DNA from: Streptomyces venezuelae | Lineage (GTDB): Bacteria; Actinomycetota; Actinomycetes; Streptomycetales; Streptomycetaceae | Assembly: GCF_008642295.1 (NCBI RefSeq) | Contig: NZ_CP029190.1 | Span: 930,001 to 994,000, forward strand | Length of the DNA stretch: 64,000 nt | Reading direction: 5' to 3' | Shown here: one piece after another, positions 8,699 to 18,154 of the stretch | How the letters are laid out: every line of letters begins with the position of its first letter | Position numbering within the stretch: the first letter of the stretch is position 1 | Notes under the pieces: generated by a model | The model's database searches: none | What the model was told of the DNA's origin: nothing | The model's input: only the letters and a program-made list of their open reading frames with translations | Translations under genes and position numbers: made by a program

Positions 8699-10156
8699 AT
8701 GGACGGGGTGGGGGCCCTGGATTCGCTCGGGGCGGTCGCGGAGGAGGCCGCGGAGCTGCTCGGGAGCACCGGCAGCGGCAGCGTGGTGGCGTACGAGGGG
8801 ATGCTGGAGGCGCTGGTCCGCTGGTGCGGCCGGGACCGGGCGGGGCTCGGCGCGGCGCTGCAGCCGGTCCTCGAGCGGTACGACCACTTCCGGCCCCGGT
8901 CGAACGCGGGGCGGCGGCTGCTGGACGTGATGCGCAGTGCCGCCGGCCCCGTCGGCCCGGTCCTGCCGGGTCCGGCCGCGGGGGACGGCCGCGGGCGGTG
9001 GCTGGAGACCTGTCAGCACGAGGCGGTGGAGCTGGTCCTGGGCACCCGGACCGGAGAGCTGGCGGTGCGGCTGCGGCACGGGGACGTGCCGCCGATGCTG
9101 CTGGCCACGGCCGGCCGGGAGAGCGGGGCCCTGGACGCGTACGAGCTGGTGATGCGCCTGACCGAGTACGAGCAGGCGGGGGCCCGGCCGGGGCCCGCCG
9201 ACCTGGGGCAGGCGCTGCTGCGCTGCGGCGGCGGTCCGGCCGATCCCGAAGTGGTGCGTGCGGCGGAGGAGTTGACCCTGCCCGAGGGGCCGCGGGTGGC
9301 CGCGTGGCTGCGGGCGGGCGGGCTGCCGCAGCCCGGGTGGTCCCGGGAGCAGGAGCCCGGGGCACCGGAGCCGCCGAGCCGGCGGCGCGGGGCCCGGGTG
9401 GGGCGGCGGGTGCTGGTGGGCACCGGGGCGCTCGACGGCCGTGGTGAGTTCCCCCGGACCTTCTGGCCGCTGTTCCGCCCGTTCGAACCGCTGATCGGCT
9501 GCAACCACCTGCTGCTCGACCACCGGGAGCGGCACGCGGCGGCGGCGCTGCCCTGGCATCCGGAGATCGTTGCGGCCCGGCTGCTGACCGAGGTCGCGGC
9601 CGGCACCGACCAGGGCGGCGCGGACGGGCCGGAGTTCCTGCCCGCCCTGGCGGGAGCCGCGGGCCCGCCCGGGCCGGCCGTCCATCTGGCGCTGGCCTAC
9701 GGCCTGGCTTCGGCCCATGCCGCCGACCGGGAGGCGGCGGTACGGGCGCTGCTGGACCTGGCGGCGGGCGGCCGGCTGGACGGGGAGCTGCTGGGTCGGG
9801 AGATCGCCGCACTGGTGCTGCTGGGCACCGCCGGGCTGCCGGTGGTGACCGCTTCGCTGGCCGCGGCGGCCGGCCCGCCCGGCGCCCCGCCCGGTACCCC
9901 GGGCGGGGTCGTCGCGGCCGGGGCCGTGGCCGTGTGGCCGGTGCTGGCCGCGGCCCTGGAGCCACTGCTGGCGGCGCTGCGGACCGGCACCCTGCGCCGG
10001 GCCCACCCGGCCCTGCTGGAGCTGGCCGCGGACTGCGCGCAGCGGTGCGCGGCCCGCGGCCCGATCGCCGAGGTCACCGCTCTGGCGCAGCGCCCCGGTT
10101 CCGCACAGTCGGTACGCGCGGCCCGCCGCCTGCGGGACCTGCTGGCCGGAGCGTGA
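8699..10156 (+). CDS. Uncharacterised protein, possibly related to DUF6493/DUF7824-type proteins
   Basis: A 485-residue, Ala/Leu/Gly-rich, mostly helical soluble protein with no signal peptide or membrane helix. A stretch reading TGELAVRLRHGDVPPMLLATAGRESGALDAYELVMRL, followed by an ADLGQALLR segment, recalls the C-terminal half of Streptomyces proteins annotated as DUF6493, but I cannot confirm this without a profile search. The function is unknown. I chose the ATG at 8699 (MDGVGALDSLG) over upstream in-frame starts because the upstream codons run through the likely promoter region. It is divergent from the SRPBCC operon. Confidence 0.6.
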   Translation: MDGVGALDSLGAVAEEAAELLGSTGSGSVVAYEGMLEALVRWCGRDRAGLGAALQPVLERYDHFRPRSNAGRRLLDVMRSAAGPVGPVLPGPAAGDGRGRWLETCQHEAVELVLGTRTGELAVRLRHGDVPPMLLATAGRESGALDAYELVMRLTEYEQAGARPGPADLGQALLRCGGGPADPEVVRAAEELTLPEGPRVAAWLRAGGLPQPGWSREQEPGAPEPPSRRRGARVGRRVLVGTGALDGRGEFPRTFWPLFRPFEPLIGCNHLLLDHRERHAAAALPWHPEIVAARLLTEVAAGTDQGGADGPEFLPALAGAAGPPGPAVHLALAYGLASAHAADREAAVRALLDLAAGGRLDGELLGREIAALVLLGTAGLPVVTASLAAAAGPPGAPPGTPGGVVAAGAVAVWPVLAAALEPLLAALRTGTLRRAHPALLELAADCAQRCAARGPIAEVTALAQRPGSAQSVRAARRLRDLLAGA

Positions 10157-10202
10157 CGGCAGCGGGCCGAGCGGGGGCGGGCCGGGCGCAGTGGCGTAGG
10201 GA

Positions 10203-10955
10203 TCAGGTGCCCAGCGCCGCACCCCGCCACTGCTGGTTGGTGTGGGTGGGGGTGCAGTCCCAGATGCCGACGCGGGCACCGTTGCCGGTGGCCCAGCCGA
10301 GGGCGTCCAGGCACTTTCCGGAGTGGACGCTGCGCAGCAGGCCGCCCGGGAGCTGTTCCCACTTCTGGTTCAGGCCCTGGTGGCAGGAGTTCAGGCCGAT
10401 GTGCGAGCCGTTCTCGGTCTTGCCGTACTGGACGTCCATGCACCGGCCGAGGGCGCGGACGGTGCCGTCGCTCTCGAGCTTCCAGGCTTGTGCGTCGGTG
10501 CCGTTGCAGTCGTAGATCTGGATGGGGGTGCCGTCGGTCCGGCCGGCGCCCTTGACGTCCAGACACTTGCCGGAGTGCACGCCGACGATCTGGCCGGAGC
10601 CGGCGGGCGGCGCCGGGACGCAGTAGATCTCCACGGCCACCTGGTAGTAGCCGTTTCCACCGATGGGCATCGCGTGCGGGCCGGCGGAGCGGGCGCACCG
10701 GGAGGTCTGGTAGCCCTCGTTGACGGCCTGGGCGTAGGCGCTGTCCCAGGAGGCCCGGGTGGCGATGTTGAGGGGGCCGTAGCCGTGGCCGACGAAGTAC
10801 TTGGCGGCGGAGGGCTCGGCGGTGGCCGCGGCCGGGGCGGTGACCGCCGTGGGAGCGGCGGCGGGAACGGGGGCGGCGGCGGCCTGGCCGGCGAAGAGGG
10901 TCGCGGCGGCGAGGAGGGTCGCGGCTGCCGTCGGCAGCCATCGGGCCAGCTTCAC
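10203..10955 (-). CDS. Secreted ricin-type beta-trefoil lectin protein
   Basis: A 250-residue exported protein: Sec signal peptide (VKLARWLPTAAATLLAAATLFA, cleavage near AAAAPV), an N-terminal region with two cysteines, then a ricin B-like domain from about residue 125. The domain shows three repeats with the GKCLD / GRCMD pattern and QxW motifs (AQAWKL, NQKWEQL, NQQWRG). It should bind galactose- or xylose-type glycans outside the cell; no catalytic module is present. The GTG at 10955 has an AGGA ribosome site 7-10 bases upstream, better than the upstream in-frame starts. It is divergent from the ATPase/HTH regulator, which may control it. Confidence 0.85.
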   Translation of the reverse strand: MKLARWLPTAAATLLAAATLFAGQAAAAPVPAAAPTAVTAPAAATAEPSAAKYFVGHGYGPLNIATRASWDSAYAQAVNEGYQTSRCARSAGPHAMPIGGNGYYQVAVEIYCVPAPPAGSGQIVGVHSGKCLDVKGAGRTDGTPIQIYDCNGTDAQAWKLESDGTVRALGRCMDVQYGKTENGSHIGLNSCHQGLNQKWEQLPGGLLRSVHSGKCLDALGWATGNGARVGIWDCTPTHTNQQWRGAALGT

Positions 10956-10970
10956 AAGAGGTCCTTTCAC

Positions 10971-11002
10971 GGATGCACGGATACACGGGTGCACAGGTGC
11001 AC
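10971..11002. repeat. Four tandem 8-bp repeats upstream of the lectin gene
   Basis: Four adjacent octamers, GGATGCAC, GGATACAC, GGGTGCAC and AGGTGCAC, lie just upstream of the lectin gene's ribosome site in the shared lectin/regulator intergenic region. They could be a repeated operator or a slipped-strand array in the lectin mRNA leader. Confidence 0.7.
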
Positions 11003-11164
11003 AGGTGGAGTGGAACGGGAGGGTGGAACCGCCGGGCCCGCGGTGTGTCCGACCCTAGCCACGGAACCCGCCCTCGGAGTCTCACCGGGGTATCAACTCC
11101 GGCCGCCGAACGGCCTGTTCCGGCCGTGACGGGAACTGATCGCGCTGGGTATCGTCCCGGGTCC

Positions 11165-12988
11165 GTGGAGTGCACCGATGATCTCGCCCGGCTGCGGGCC
11201 GCCCTCGCCCTTCCCGGCCTGGTCAACCTGACCGGCGCGCTGGGGCTGGGGAAGAGCCGGCTGGCCCGGCAGCTGCCCGTGTCCGCCGTCGTGGACCCGG
11301 CCGCCGCCGGGAGCCCGGCGGCGCTGGCGGCCCAGGCCGCGCTGCCGGCAGGCCTGCTGCTGGTCGACGGGGTGGACGGGCCGGACCGGCGGGCCGCCCT
11401 GGCCGCGGCACTGCAGGAGGTTCCGGTACGCCGCCCGGTGCTGCTGGTCAGCCGGCTGCCGCTGCGGGCGGCTGCGGGCTGGACCGAACTCGCCCCGGCC
11501 ACCGTGGCGGTCGGCCCCCGGCTCCCGGCGGCGGTCGAGGCACAGGCCCGGGCTGCCGGGGTCACCGATGCGCAGGCTCTGGAGCTGGTGCTGCGGCTGG
11601 CCGGCGGGGTGCCGCTGCTGGCGGAACTGGCCTGCCGGGCGCTGCACGCCGGGATCGGTCCGGAGGTGCCGGGCGCGGTCGCCGACCGGATGGCGGACGA
11701 GGTGCTGGACCGGCTGGCGCGGGAGCGGCCGGGGCGGCACTGGCGGCATGCGCTGCGCCTGCTGGCGACCGTACGGGCCGGTGACGAGCATCTGCTGCCG
11801 GGCGGGCCCGGGCTGTTCTCCGCGCTGGCCGGGCTGAGCCTGATCCGGCACGACCGGCTGGGGCTGGCAATCCGGGAGCCGTACCGCAGCCTGTTCGAAC
11901 TGGCCTACCAGTGGCGGCGCCCGCAGGCGCACGCGCAGGTGCGTCTGCGGGCCGCCGACTACCGCCGGGAGCTGCTGGCGGCGTGCACGGCGGGGCCCGA
12001 GGAGCGGGCCGGGCTGGTGGAGGAGGGGCTGTTCCTGAGCGGTGAGCCGCTGCTGCGCGGCACCCTGTTCCCGCCCGCGGAACCGGAGGCCCGGATCGGC
12101 CCGGCGCGGCCGTCGGAGGCCGATGACATCGGCCGGCTGATGCACGGGTGGGCGGTGCGCAGCGGATTCGACGTACGGCGCTCGGCGCGGTTCACCGAGC
12201 GCTGGCTGGCGGACGGTCCGGGCACGTTCCGGCTGGCGCGGGACCGCGAGGGCAGGCCGGTGGGGCTGGCCGCGCTGGTGCCCGTGGCCGCGGGTACGGA
12301 GGGCGCGATCGAGCCGCTGCTGCAGCAGCACGCGGCCGGCCTGGTGGACGGGGGCGGGCCGGGCGGGCTGTTCCTCGGCGCGGCGTACGGCACGGATCCG
12401 GTGGTGCACGCGCAGATCCTGCGGCACATCCTGGTGCAGGCGGTGCAGGCCGGCCATCTGGTGGTGTCCACGGCCAGCCCGGAGTACCAGGCACTGCTGC
12501 GGGCGCTCAGCTTCCGGCCGCACGGCGGGATCCGCGACGACGTCTACCGGTGCGGGCGCCGGCCGGAGGTCTACAGCCACGGCTTCGGCGCGGCCGATCT
12601 GCCGGGGTGGCTGCGGGTGCTGGCTCCCGGGGCGTCCGGCGGGCCGTTCGGGGAGCTCGATCCGGCCGCGCTGGTGGCGTGGGCGCTGGCCAGGGTGGGC
12701 GATGCGGCGGCGCTGGCGGAGAGCCCGCTGCTGGCGGCCTGCCCCGGGTTCGGCTCGCCGGAGGGGCTGCGCGGGTGGCTGCGGAGTACGGTCCTGGAGC
12801 TGGTGGACGCGGAGGACGGGGCGGATGCCGAGGCGGGGGCCATCCTCCAGGCCTACTACCTGGGGCGGGCCCGGACCCACCACCAGGTGGCCCGGCGGCT
12901 GCACTTGAGCCGGGCCACCTACTTCCGTCGGCTGCGGCGGGGGCTGTCGCTGGTGGCGGGGCGGCTCCCCGCGCCGCCCGTGCAGTGA
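11165..12988 (+). CDS. ATPase-GNAT-like-HTH putative transcriptional regulator
   Basis: A 607-residue chimeric protein. The N-terminal STAND/AAA-like region has a Walker A (GALGLGKSRLA, about residues 22-32) and a Walker B-like LLLVDG. A central segment (about residues 315-460) resembles a GNAT acetyltransferase domain. The C-terminus is a helix-turn-helix-like stretch (HHQVARRLHLSRATYFRRLRRGL). The layout suggests an ATP-dependent regulator, probably of the divergent lectin gene or of itself. The start is uncertain: GTG 11165 puts the Walker A near the N-terminus but lacks a good ribosome site, and the frame is open back to 10973, where GTG 11127 is an alternative. The target and ligand are unknown. 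Confidence 0.65.
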   Translation: MECTDDLARLRAALALPGLVNLTGALGLGKSRLARQLPVSAVVDPAAAGSPAALAAQAALPAGLLLVDGVDGPDRRAALAAALQEVPVRRPVLLVSRLPLRAAAGWTELAPATVAVGPRLPAAVEAQARAAGVTDAQALELVLRLAGGVPLLAELACRALHAGIGPEVPGAVADRMADEVLDRLARERPGRHWRHALRLLATVRAGDEHLLPGGPGLFSALAGLSLIRHDRLGLAIREPYRSLFELAYQWRRPQAHAQVRLRAADYRRELLAACTAGPEERAGLVEEGLFLSGEPLLRGTLFPPAEPEARIGPARPSEADDIGRLMHGWAVRSGFDVRRSARFTERWLADGPGTFRLARDREGRPVGLAALVPVAAGTEGAIEPLLQQHAAGLVDGGGPGGLFLGAAYGTDPVVHAQILRHILVQAVQAGHLVVSTASPEYQALLRALSFRPHGGIRDDVYRCGRRPEVYSHGFGAADLPGWLRVLAPGASGGPFGELDPAALVAWALARVGDAAALAESPLLAACPGFGSPEGLRGWLRSTVLELVDAEDGADAEAGAILQAYYLGRARTHHQVARRLHLSRATYFRRLRRGLSLVAGRLPAPPVQ

Positions 12989-13006
12989 CCGCCTCCGCCG
13001 GACCGG

Positions 13007-14482
13007 TCAGCCGGTGGGGAAGTTGTCGGCGGTGCGGATCCGGTCGCGGATCCAGACGCCGGCCGGCTTCAGCGGGGCGGTGCCGGTCCAGGGGCCGCCT
13101 GCGTTGCAGGTGCCGGTCTTGAAGACGGCCCCGGAGCGGTGGTCGTCGGAGAAGTTCCAGTTGACCCAGCTGATCTTCTTGGCGGCCATCAGGTCGAGGT
13201 ACTTCTGCGTCATGGTGAAGTCGTTCGCCCCTTCACCGGCGTAGTTCTGGGTGCCGAACTCGGTGACGAACACGGGGATCCGGTCGGCTGCGCGGGTCAG
13301 CGCGGCCAGGTACTCGTCGCCGTGCGAGGCGGCGTAGAAGTGGAAGGTGTAGAGGATGTTGGCGGCGTTCACCGGGTTGTTGACGACCTCGTTCTCGTTG
13401 GCCCCTTCGGACACTCCGAGGGAGGACCAGGCGCGGGTGCCGACCAGGACGGGGGCGTTGGAGTCGATGCCGCGGATCACCGGGATGATCTTTTCGGCGT
13501 AGCTCTTGACGGTGGACCAGCCCACCCCGCTGGGCTCGTTGGCCACCTCGTAGAAGATGTTGTTCTTGTCCTTGTGGCGGTTGGCGATCGCGGTGAAGAA
13601 GGTCTTGGCGCGGGCCAGGTTGTAATGGGGGTCCCCGGGGTCGAGCATGTGCCAGTCCACGATGACGTACATGCCGCGGGCGGTGGCCGCTTCGATCAGG
13701 GAGTGGGCGAGGTCGGTGTATTTCTGCGGGTCGGTCTCGTAACCGCCCTCCTGCACATAGGTGGAGACGCGCAGGACGTCGGCGTTCCAGTCCTTGGCGA
13801 GGGCGTCGAGCGATCCGCCGGTCAGGCACTGGGCGTACCACTGGGTGCCGTGGCTGCTCATACCGCGCAGCTGGACCGGTTTGCCGTACCGGTTGCAGAG
13901 CTTGGTGCCGCAGACGGCAAGTTGGCCGTTGACGGCGACCGGGGTGGCGCCCGGCTGGGGCGGGGTGGTGGCGGAGTCGACGGCGAGGTGGTCGACGTTG
14001 GGGCCGCCGGCCGCGCTGGTGGCGGTGGCCCGGATGGTGTTGGGTCCCGCCTTGAGCGAGGCGGTGAGGCCGGTGGTGGCCCAGGTGGTCCAGGAGCCGG
14101 TGCTGTGGAACGCCTTGTTCGCCGCGACGGTGCTGCCGTTGACCGTGAGGGTCATCGGCCGGTTGGCGGTACTGCCGTTGGCGTGGCGCAGGGTGAGCAC
14201 GGCACTGCCCGCGGCGGCGGCGTTGACGGTCCACTCGACGTAACTGCCGCTGGTGTTGTCGTAGTTGACGAAGCCGCTGCCGGTGTAGCCGGTGTGGTTG
14301 GACTCCACCAGGCCTCGGGAGACGGTGGCGGTCTCGGCCTCGTGGACGGTGGCCGCGGCAGGGCCTGCGGCCGGGACTGCGGCGGAGGCGGTGGGGGAGG
14401 TCTCGGCCAGGCCGACGATCAGGGTGCCGAGGAGGGTTCCGGCGACGGCAACGGCCGGCAGCCGGAGGCGTGGGGGTATCAC
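13007..14482 (-). CDS. Secreted GH5 cellulase/endoglycanase with CBM35-like domain
   Basis: A 491-residue exported glycoside hydrolase. Order: Sec signal peptide (residues 1 to about 35), a CBM35/CBM6-like beta-sandwich (about 45-165, starting EAETATVSRG and ending NVDHLAVD), a short Pro linker, then a GH5 catalytic domain. The acid/base Glu lies in YEVANEPSG (near residue 315) and the nucleophile in FVTEFGTQNY (near residue 407); VIVDWHMLDPG is also typical. It should cut beta-1,4-glucans or related plant polysaccharides. The GTG start at 14482 is supported by GGAG 6 bases upstream. A 19-bp palindrome lies about 65 bp upstream. Confidence 0.9.
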   Translation of the reverse strand: MIPPRLRLPAVAVAGTLLGTLIVGLAETSPTASAAVPAAGPAAATVHEAETATVSRGLVESNHTGYTGSGFVNYDNTSGSYVEWTVNAAAAGSAVLTLRHANGSTANRPMTLTVNGSTVAANKAFHSTGSWTTWATTGLTASLKAGPNTIRATATSAAGGPNVDHLAVDSATTPPQPGATPVAVNGQLAVCGTKLCNRYGKPVQLRGMSSHGTQWYAQCLTGGSLDALAKDWNADVLRVSTYVQEGGYETDPQKYTDLAHSLIEAATARGMYVIVDWHMLDPGDPHYNLARAKTFFTAIANRHKDKNNIFYEVANEPSGVGWSTVKSYAEKIIPVIRGIDSNAPVLVGTRAWSSLGVSEGANENEVVNNPVNAANILYTFHFYAASHGDEYLAALTRAADRIPVFVTEFGTQNYAGEGANDFTMTQKYLDLMAAKKISWVNWNFSDDHRSGAVFKTGTCNAGGPWTGTAPLKPAGVWIRDRIRTADNFPTG

Positions 14483-14514
14483 GATGTCTCCATCCCGTGG
14501 GTGATCGTGTGTGC

Positions 14515-14546
14515 ATGCGGTCATGCGGTCATGCGGTCATGCGATC
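14515..14546. repeat. Four tandem 8-bp repeats upstream of the GH5 gene
   Basis: Three copies of ATGCGGTC and one ATGCGATC run head to tail next to the palindrome at 14547 in the GH5/serine hydrolase intergenic region. The function is unknown; candidates are a spacing element or an additional regulator site. Confidence 0.8.
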
Positions 14547-14565
14547 GTAAGGAAACTTTCCTAAC
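14547..14565. promoter_or_regulatory. 19-bp near-perfect palindrome, putative operator of the GH5 gene
   Basis: On the minus strand this reads GTTAGGAAAGTTTCCTTAC, with a single mismatch between the 9-bp arms about the central base. It lies 65 bp upstream of the secreted GH5 start, in a divergent intergenic region. I recall similar TTAGGAAA-TTTCCTAA palindromes before secreted glycan-degrading genes in Streptomyces, but I cannot name the regulator. Confidence 0.6.
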
Positions 14566-14693
14566 GACAGGAATGGAATAGCAGCGTCCGACGGTCCGCC
14601 ACAAGACTGCGGACGTCGCCCGGTTGACGCCGAACCGGTCAATCCGCTCGCGGCGGGGAACCCGCCGGGCCCGCCGCGCATCATGATCCGTGA

Positions 14694-16031
<1,338 letters not shown>

Positions 16032-16040
16032 CACATGACG

Positions 16041-16079
16041 GCGGCGCGGTCACCCCTGCTCCGGGGGTGACCGCGCCGC
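16041..16079. terminator. Bidirectional terminator hairpin
   Basis: A perfect 16-bp stem (16041-16056 with 16064-16079) with a 7-nt loop lies exactly between the convergent serine hydrolase and VanW genes. It is very G+C-rich and can serve both strands. Confidence 0.85.
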
Positions 16080-16092
16080 GGCGTACGACGGC

Positions 16093-17865
16093 CTACGCCG
16101 CCGGCGTGCCCTTCGGGGCCGCCGGAGACGCCGGGGCCGGCGCCGGTGCGTCGGCCGGGGTGCAGGTGACCTCGTCGCGCGGGGTGTAGTGGGTGGTGAA
16201 GTTCTCGCGCTTCACCTCGCGGCCGTCCTGGCGGAAGATCCGGCCGACGGTGACGTCGAAGCCCTCCAGCGGGGTCTGGACCTCGCACTTCGGCAGGGTG
16301 CCGGTGCGCTTGCCGGGCTCCTTGATCTGGGTACGCGGCCCCTGGGTCGCCTCGATCTCGTACTTCTTCGTGCCGAACAGACGGATCGTCACCGAGGTGT
16401 CGTCGGACTCGGCCTGGACGTAGATGGCGTGGCCGGAATCGTTCAGCCAGCGCAGATCGAGGGTGCCCCAGGCGACGGTGGCCTCCCGGCCTTCGGGGTA
16501 GCGCTCGATGTAGAAGGAGTGGGCACCGAACTCGATGGGCTTCACACCTGCGAAGAACATCGCGTTGAACATGGTGGTGGCCACGGCCGAGACCCCGCCG
16601 CCGGGGGACTTGGTGTACTGCCCGTCGTTGATCATGATGCCGTCGACGAAGCCGCTCTCCTTCGTGCGTTCGCCCACCGTGCGGTTGAAGCTCCACTGCT
16701 CCCCGGGGAGGACGACCGAGCCGTCGATGAGCTCCGCGGCGCGGCCGATGTTGGTGATGCGGTAGGGGGCCGCGGGGAAGTTGACGGTGAAGGAGGAGAG
16801 CTGCTCCCGGATGCCGAGCTGCGCTGCGGACTCCCCGGTGATCCGGGGCCGGACGGCCTCGGTGGCGACCGCTCCGGTGCGGCCCGCCCCGGTGCCGGTC
16901 AGCAGCGGCCGGACGGCGTCGCCGAGGGCCTTGGCGGTGACCTGGGCACCCGTCCGGGCCTCGGAGACCACCTGGACCCGGCCGGCGGTGTCGACCCCGA
17001 GCCGTGCGTCCCGGGCGCTCGGAACGGCCTGGGCCAGCGGGCGGGCGACGGCGGGGTCGGCGAGCAGGCCCTTGGCGTCCAGGACCGGAACGAGGCGGTT
17101 GCCCTCGGCCTTCATCTCCAGGTGGCCGTCGAGCACGGCGGGGGTGATCGGGATGCGCCGGCCGGCCAGGGTGAGCGTGACCGGGCCGGACATCGCCGGC
17201 TCGGCGAACTCCTTCATGGCGCGCGCGGTCTCCGCTGCGCCGATCTTCGGCTGGGTCTGCTGCACCGGCAGCACCACGGGCGCGGCGTCGGCCCGGAGAT
17301 AGGCCGCGCGGAGGTCGGCCAGGGCCTGGTCCCGGTTCTCGGCCAGGCGGACGCCGGTGACCGGCTCCACGGCCTTGGCGCGGCCCTTCTCGAAGGACAC
17401 CTGCCCGTCGCGGACCTTCTGCTCGGTGGCGGCGCCGATGCCGTCGAGCGCGGTACGGGCCTTGTTCTCGTCCATCCGGACCACCGGCTCGACCGCGCGC
17501 TCGGAGGAGGTGAAGAGGCGGCCGAGCACGGCCACCGGGCCGGATCCCCCGCTGCCGGCGTTCTTGACGGTGGCGGCGGTGTCCAGGGTGAGGCCGAGGG
17601 CTGCGGCATCGGCCTTCTCGGTACGGTCGCCGATCTTCAGGGCGATGGGTGCCGCGAAGGCGGGTCCGAGCCGGCGGTCGAGTTCCGCCTGCGCCTTGGC
17701 CGGGCTCATGCCGCCGATGTCGATCCCGCGGACCGTGGTGCCTTCGGCGACCTGTCCGCCGGTGAGCAGCAGCCCGGTGAGGTAGAGACCGCCCAGGCCC
17801 ACGGCAAGGGTGCCGCCGGCGACCGGCAGGACCGCCCGGCGCCCGTGGATGCGTATGCGTGCCAT
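16093..17865 (-). CDS. VanW family protein with peptidoglycan-binding-like domains
   Basis: A 590-residue membrane-anchored wall protein. A basic N-terminus and one transmembrane helix (about residues 11-35) are followed by two extracellular repeats of the type found before VanW and YkuD domains (GIDIGGMSPAKAQAELDRRLGP near residue 48 and a related copy near 150), then the VanW domain (about 355-500; LPGEQWSFNRTVGERT, SPGGGVSAVATTMFNA). The C-terminal part resembles a G5-like segment and ends in an Ala/Pro tail. The role of VanW is unknown; it was first seen in glycopeptide-resistance clusters, but this copy has no van neighbours. The ATG at 17865 has GGGAGAG upstream. Confidence 0.85.
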   Translation of the reverse strand: MARIRIHGRRAVLPVAGGTLAVGLGGLYLTGLLLTGGQVAEGTTVRGIDIGGMSPAKAQAELDRRLGPAFAAPIALKIGDRTEKADAAALGLTLDTAATVKNAGSGGSGPVAVLGRLFTSSERAVEPVVRMDENKARTALDGIGAATEQKVRDGQVSFEKGRAKAVEPVTGVRLAENRDQALADLRAAYLRADAAPVVLPVQQTQPKIGAAETARAMKEFAEPAMSGPVTLTLAGRRIPITPAVLDGHLEMKAEGNRLVPVLDAKGLLADPAVARPLAQAVPSARDARLGVDTAGRVQVVSEARTGAQVTAKALGDAVRPLLTGTGAGRTGAVATEAVRPRITGESAAQLGIREQLSSFTVNFPAAPYRITNIGRAAELIDGSVVLPGEQWSFNRTVGERTKESGFVDGIMINDGQYTKSPGGGVSAVATTMFNAMFFAGVKPIEFGAHSFYIERYPEGREATVAWGTLDLRWLNDSGHAIYVQAESDDTSVTIRLFGTKKYEIEATQGPRTQIKEPGKRTGTLPKCEVQTPLEGFDVTVGRIFRQDGREVKRENFTTHYTPRDEVTCTPADAPAPAPASPAAPKGTPAA

Positions 17866-17972
17866 GTGTCCTGTCTCTCCCTGGGGCGCCGGCCGGTCGG
17901 ATGGCGCGGGCCGACCGAGCGGTCAGGTATGCACCAGTTCGCCCATAATGATTCACCAAATTGGGCGAAATG

Positions 17973-17991
17973 GACCATAAATGTAATGGTC
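17973..17991. promoter_or_regulatory. Inverted repeat in the vanW upstream region
   Basis: GACCAT (17973-17978) and ATGGTC (17986-17991) form a 6-bp perfect dyad with a 7-bp A+T-rich spacer, about 110 bp upstream of the VanW start. It could be an operator; evidence is limited to the symmetry and the low G+C patch. Confidence 0.35.
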
Positions 17992-18045
17992 GTCACGGCA
18001 GACGGCAGGAGAGGCGCCCGGGAGGCATCACAAGGGCTTGGGTGT

Positions 18046-18066
18046 CCCATAAGTCCAACTTATGGG
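18046..18066. promoter_or_regulatory. Perfect 9-bp dyad upstream of fprA
   Basis: The arms CCCATAAGT (18046-18054) and ACTTATGGG (18058-18066) are perfect inverted repeats with a 3-bp spacer. The dyad sits between the vanW and fprA genes, 27 bp before the iron box, inside an A+T-richer patch, so it is a strong candidate for an operator. The protein that binds it is not identified. Confidence 0.6.
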
Positions 18067-18092
18067 GTCATAACAACGGACCGGGTACCGAG

Positions 18093-18106
18093 TTAGGCTC
18101 GCCTAA
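18093..18106. promoter_or_regulatory. Iron box (DmdR/IdeR/DtxR-type operator) upstream of fprA
   Basis: TTAGGCTCGCCTAA is a perfect 14-bp palindrome that agrees with the core of the actinobacterial iron-box consensus (TTAGGTTAGSCTAACCTAA). It lies 49 bp upstream of the ATG of a ferredoxin-NADP reductase gene, which suggests repression by an iron-loaded DmdR regulator. Confidence 0.7.
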
Positions 18107-18154
18107 GTTTAAGGTGATCATTCGCCCACGCCGTCGCTCGAAGGGAACCCTGTC

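Noticed and set aside
16093..17865. VanW gene as evidence of a glycopeptide-resistance cluster
   Set aside because: There are no vanHAX, vanRS or vanY-type neighbours, and VanW proteins are common in Streptomyces without resistance.
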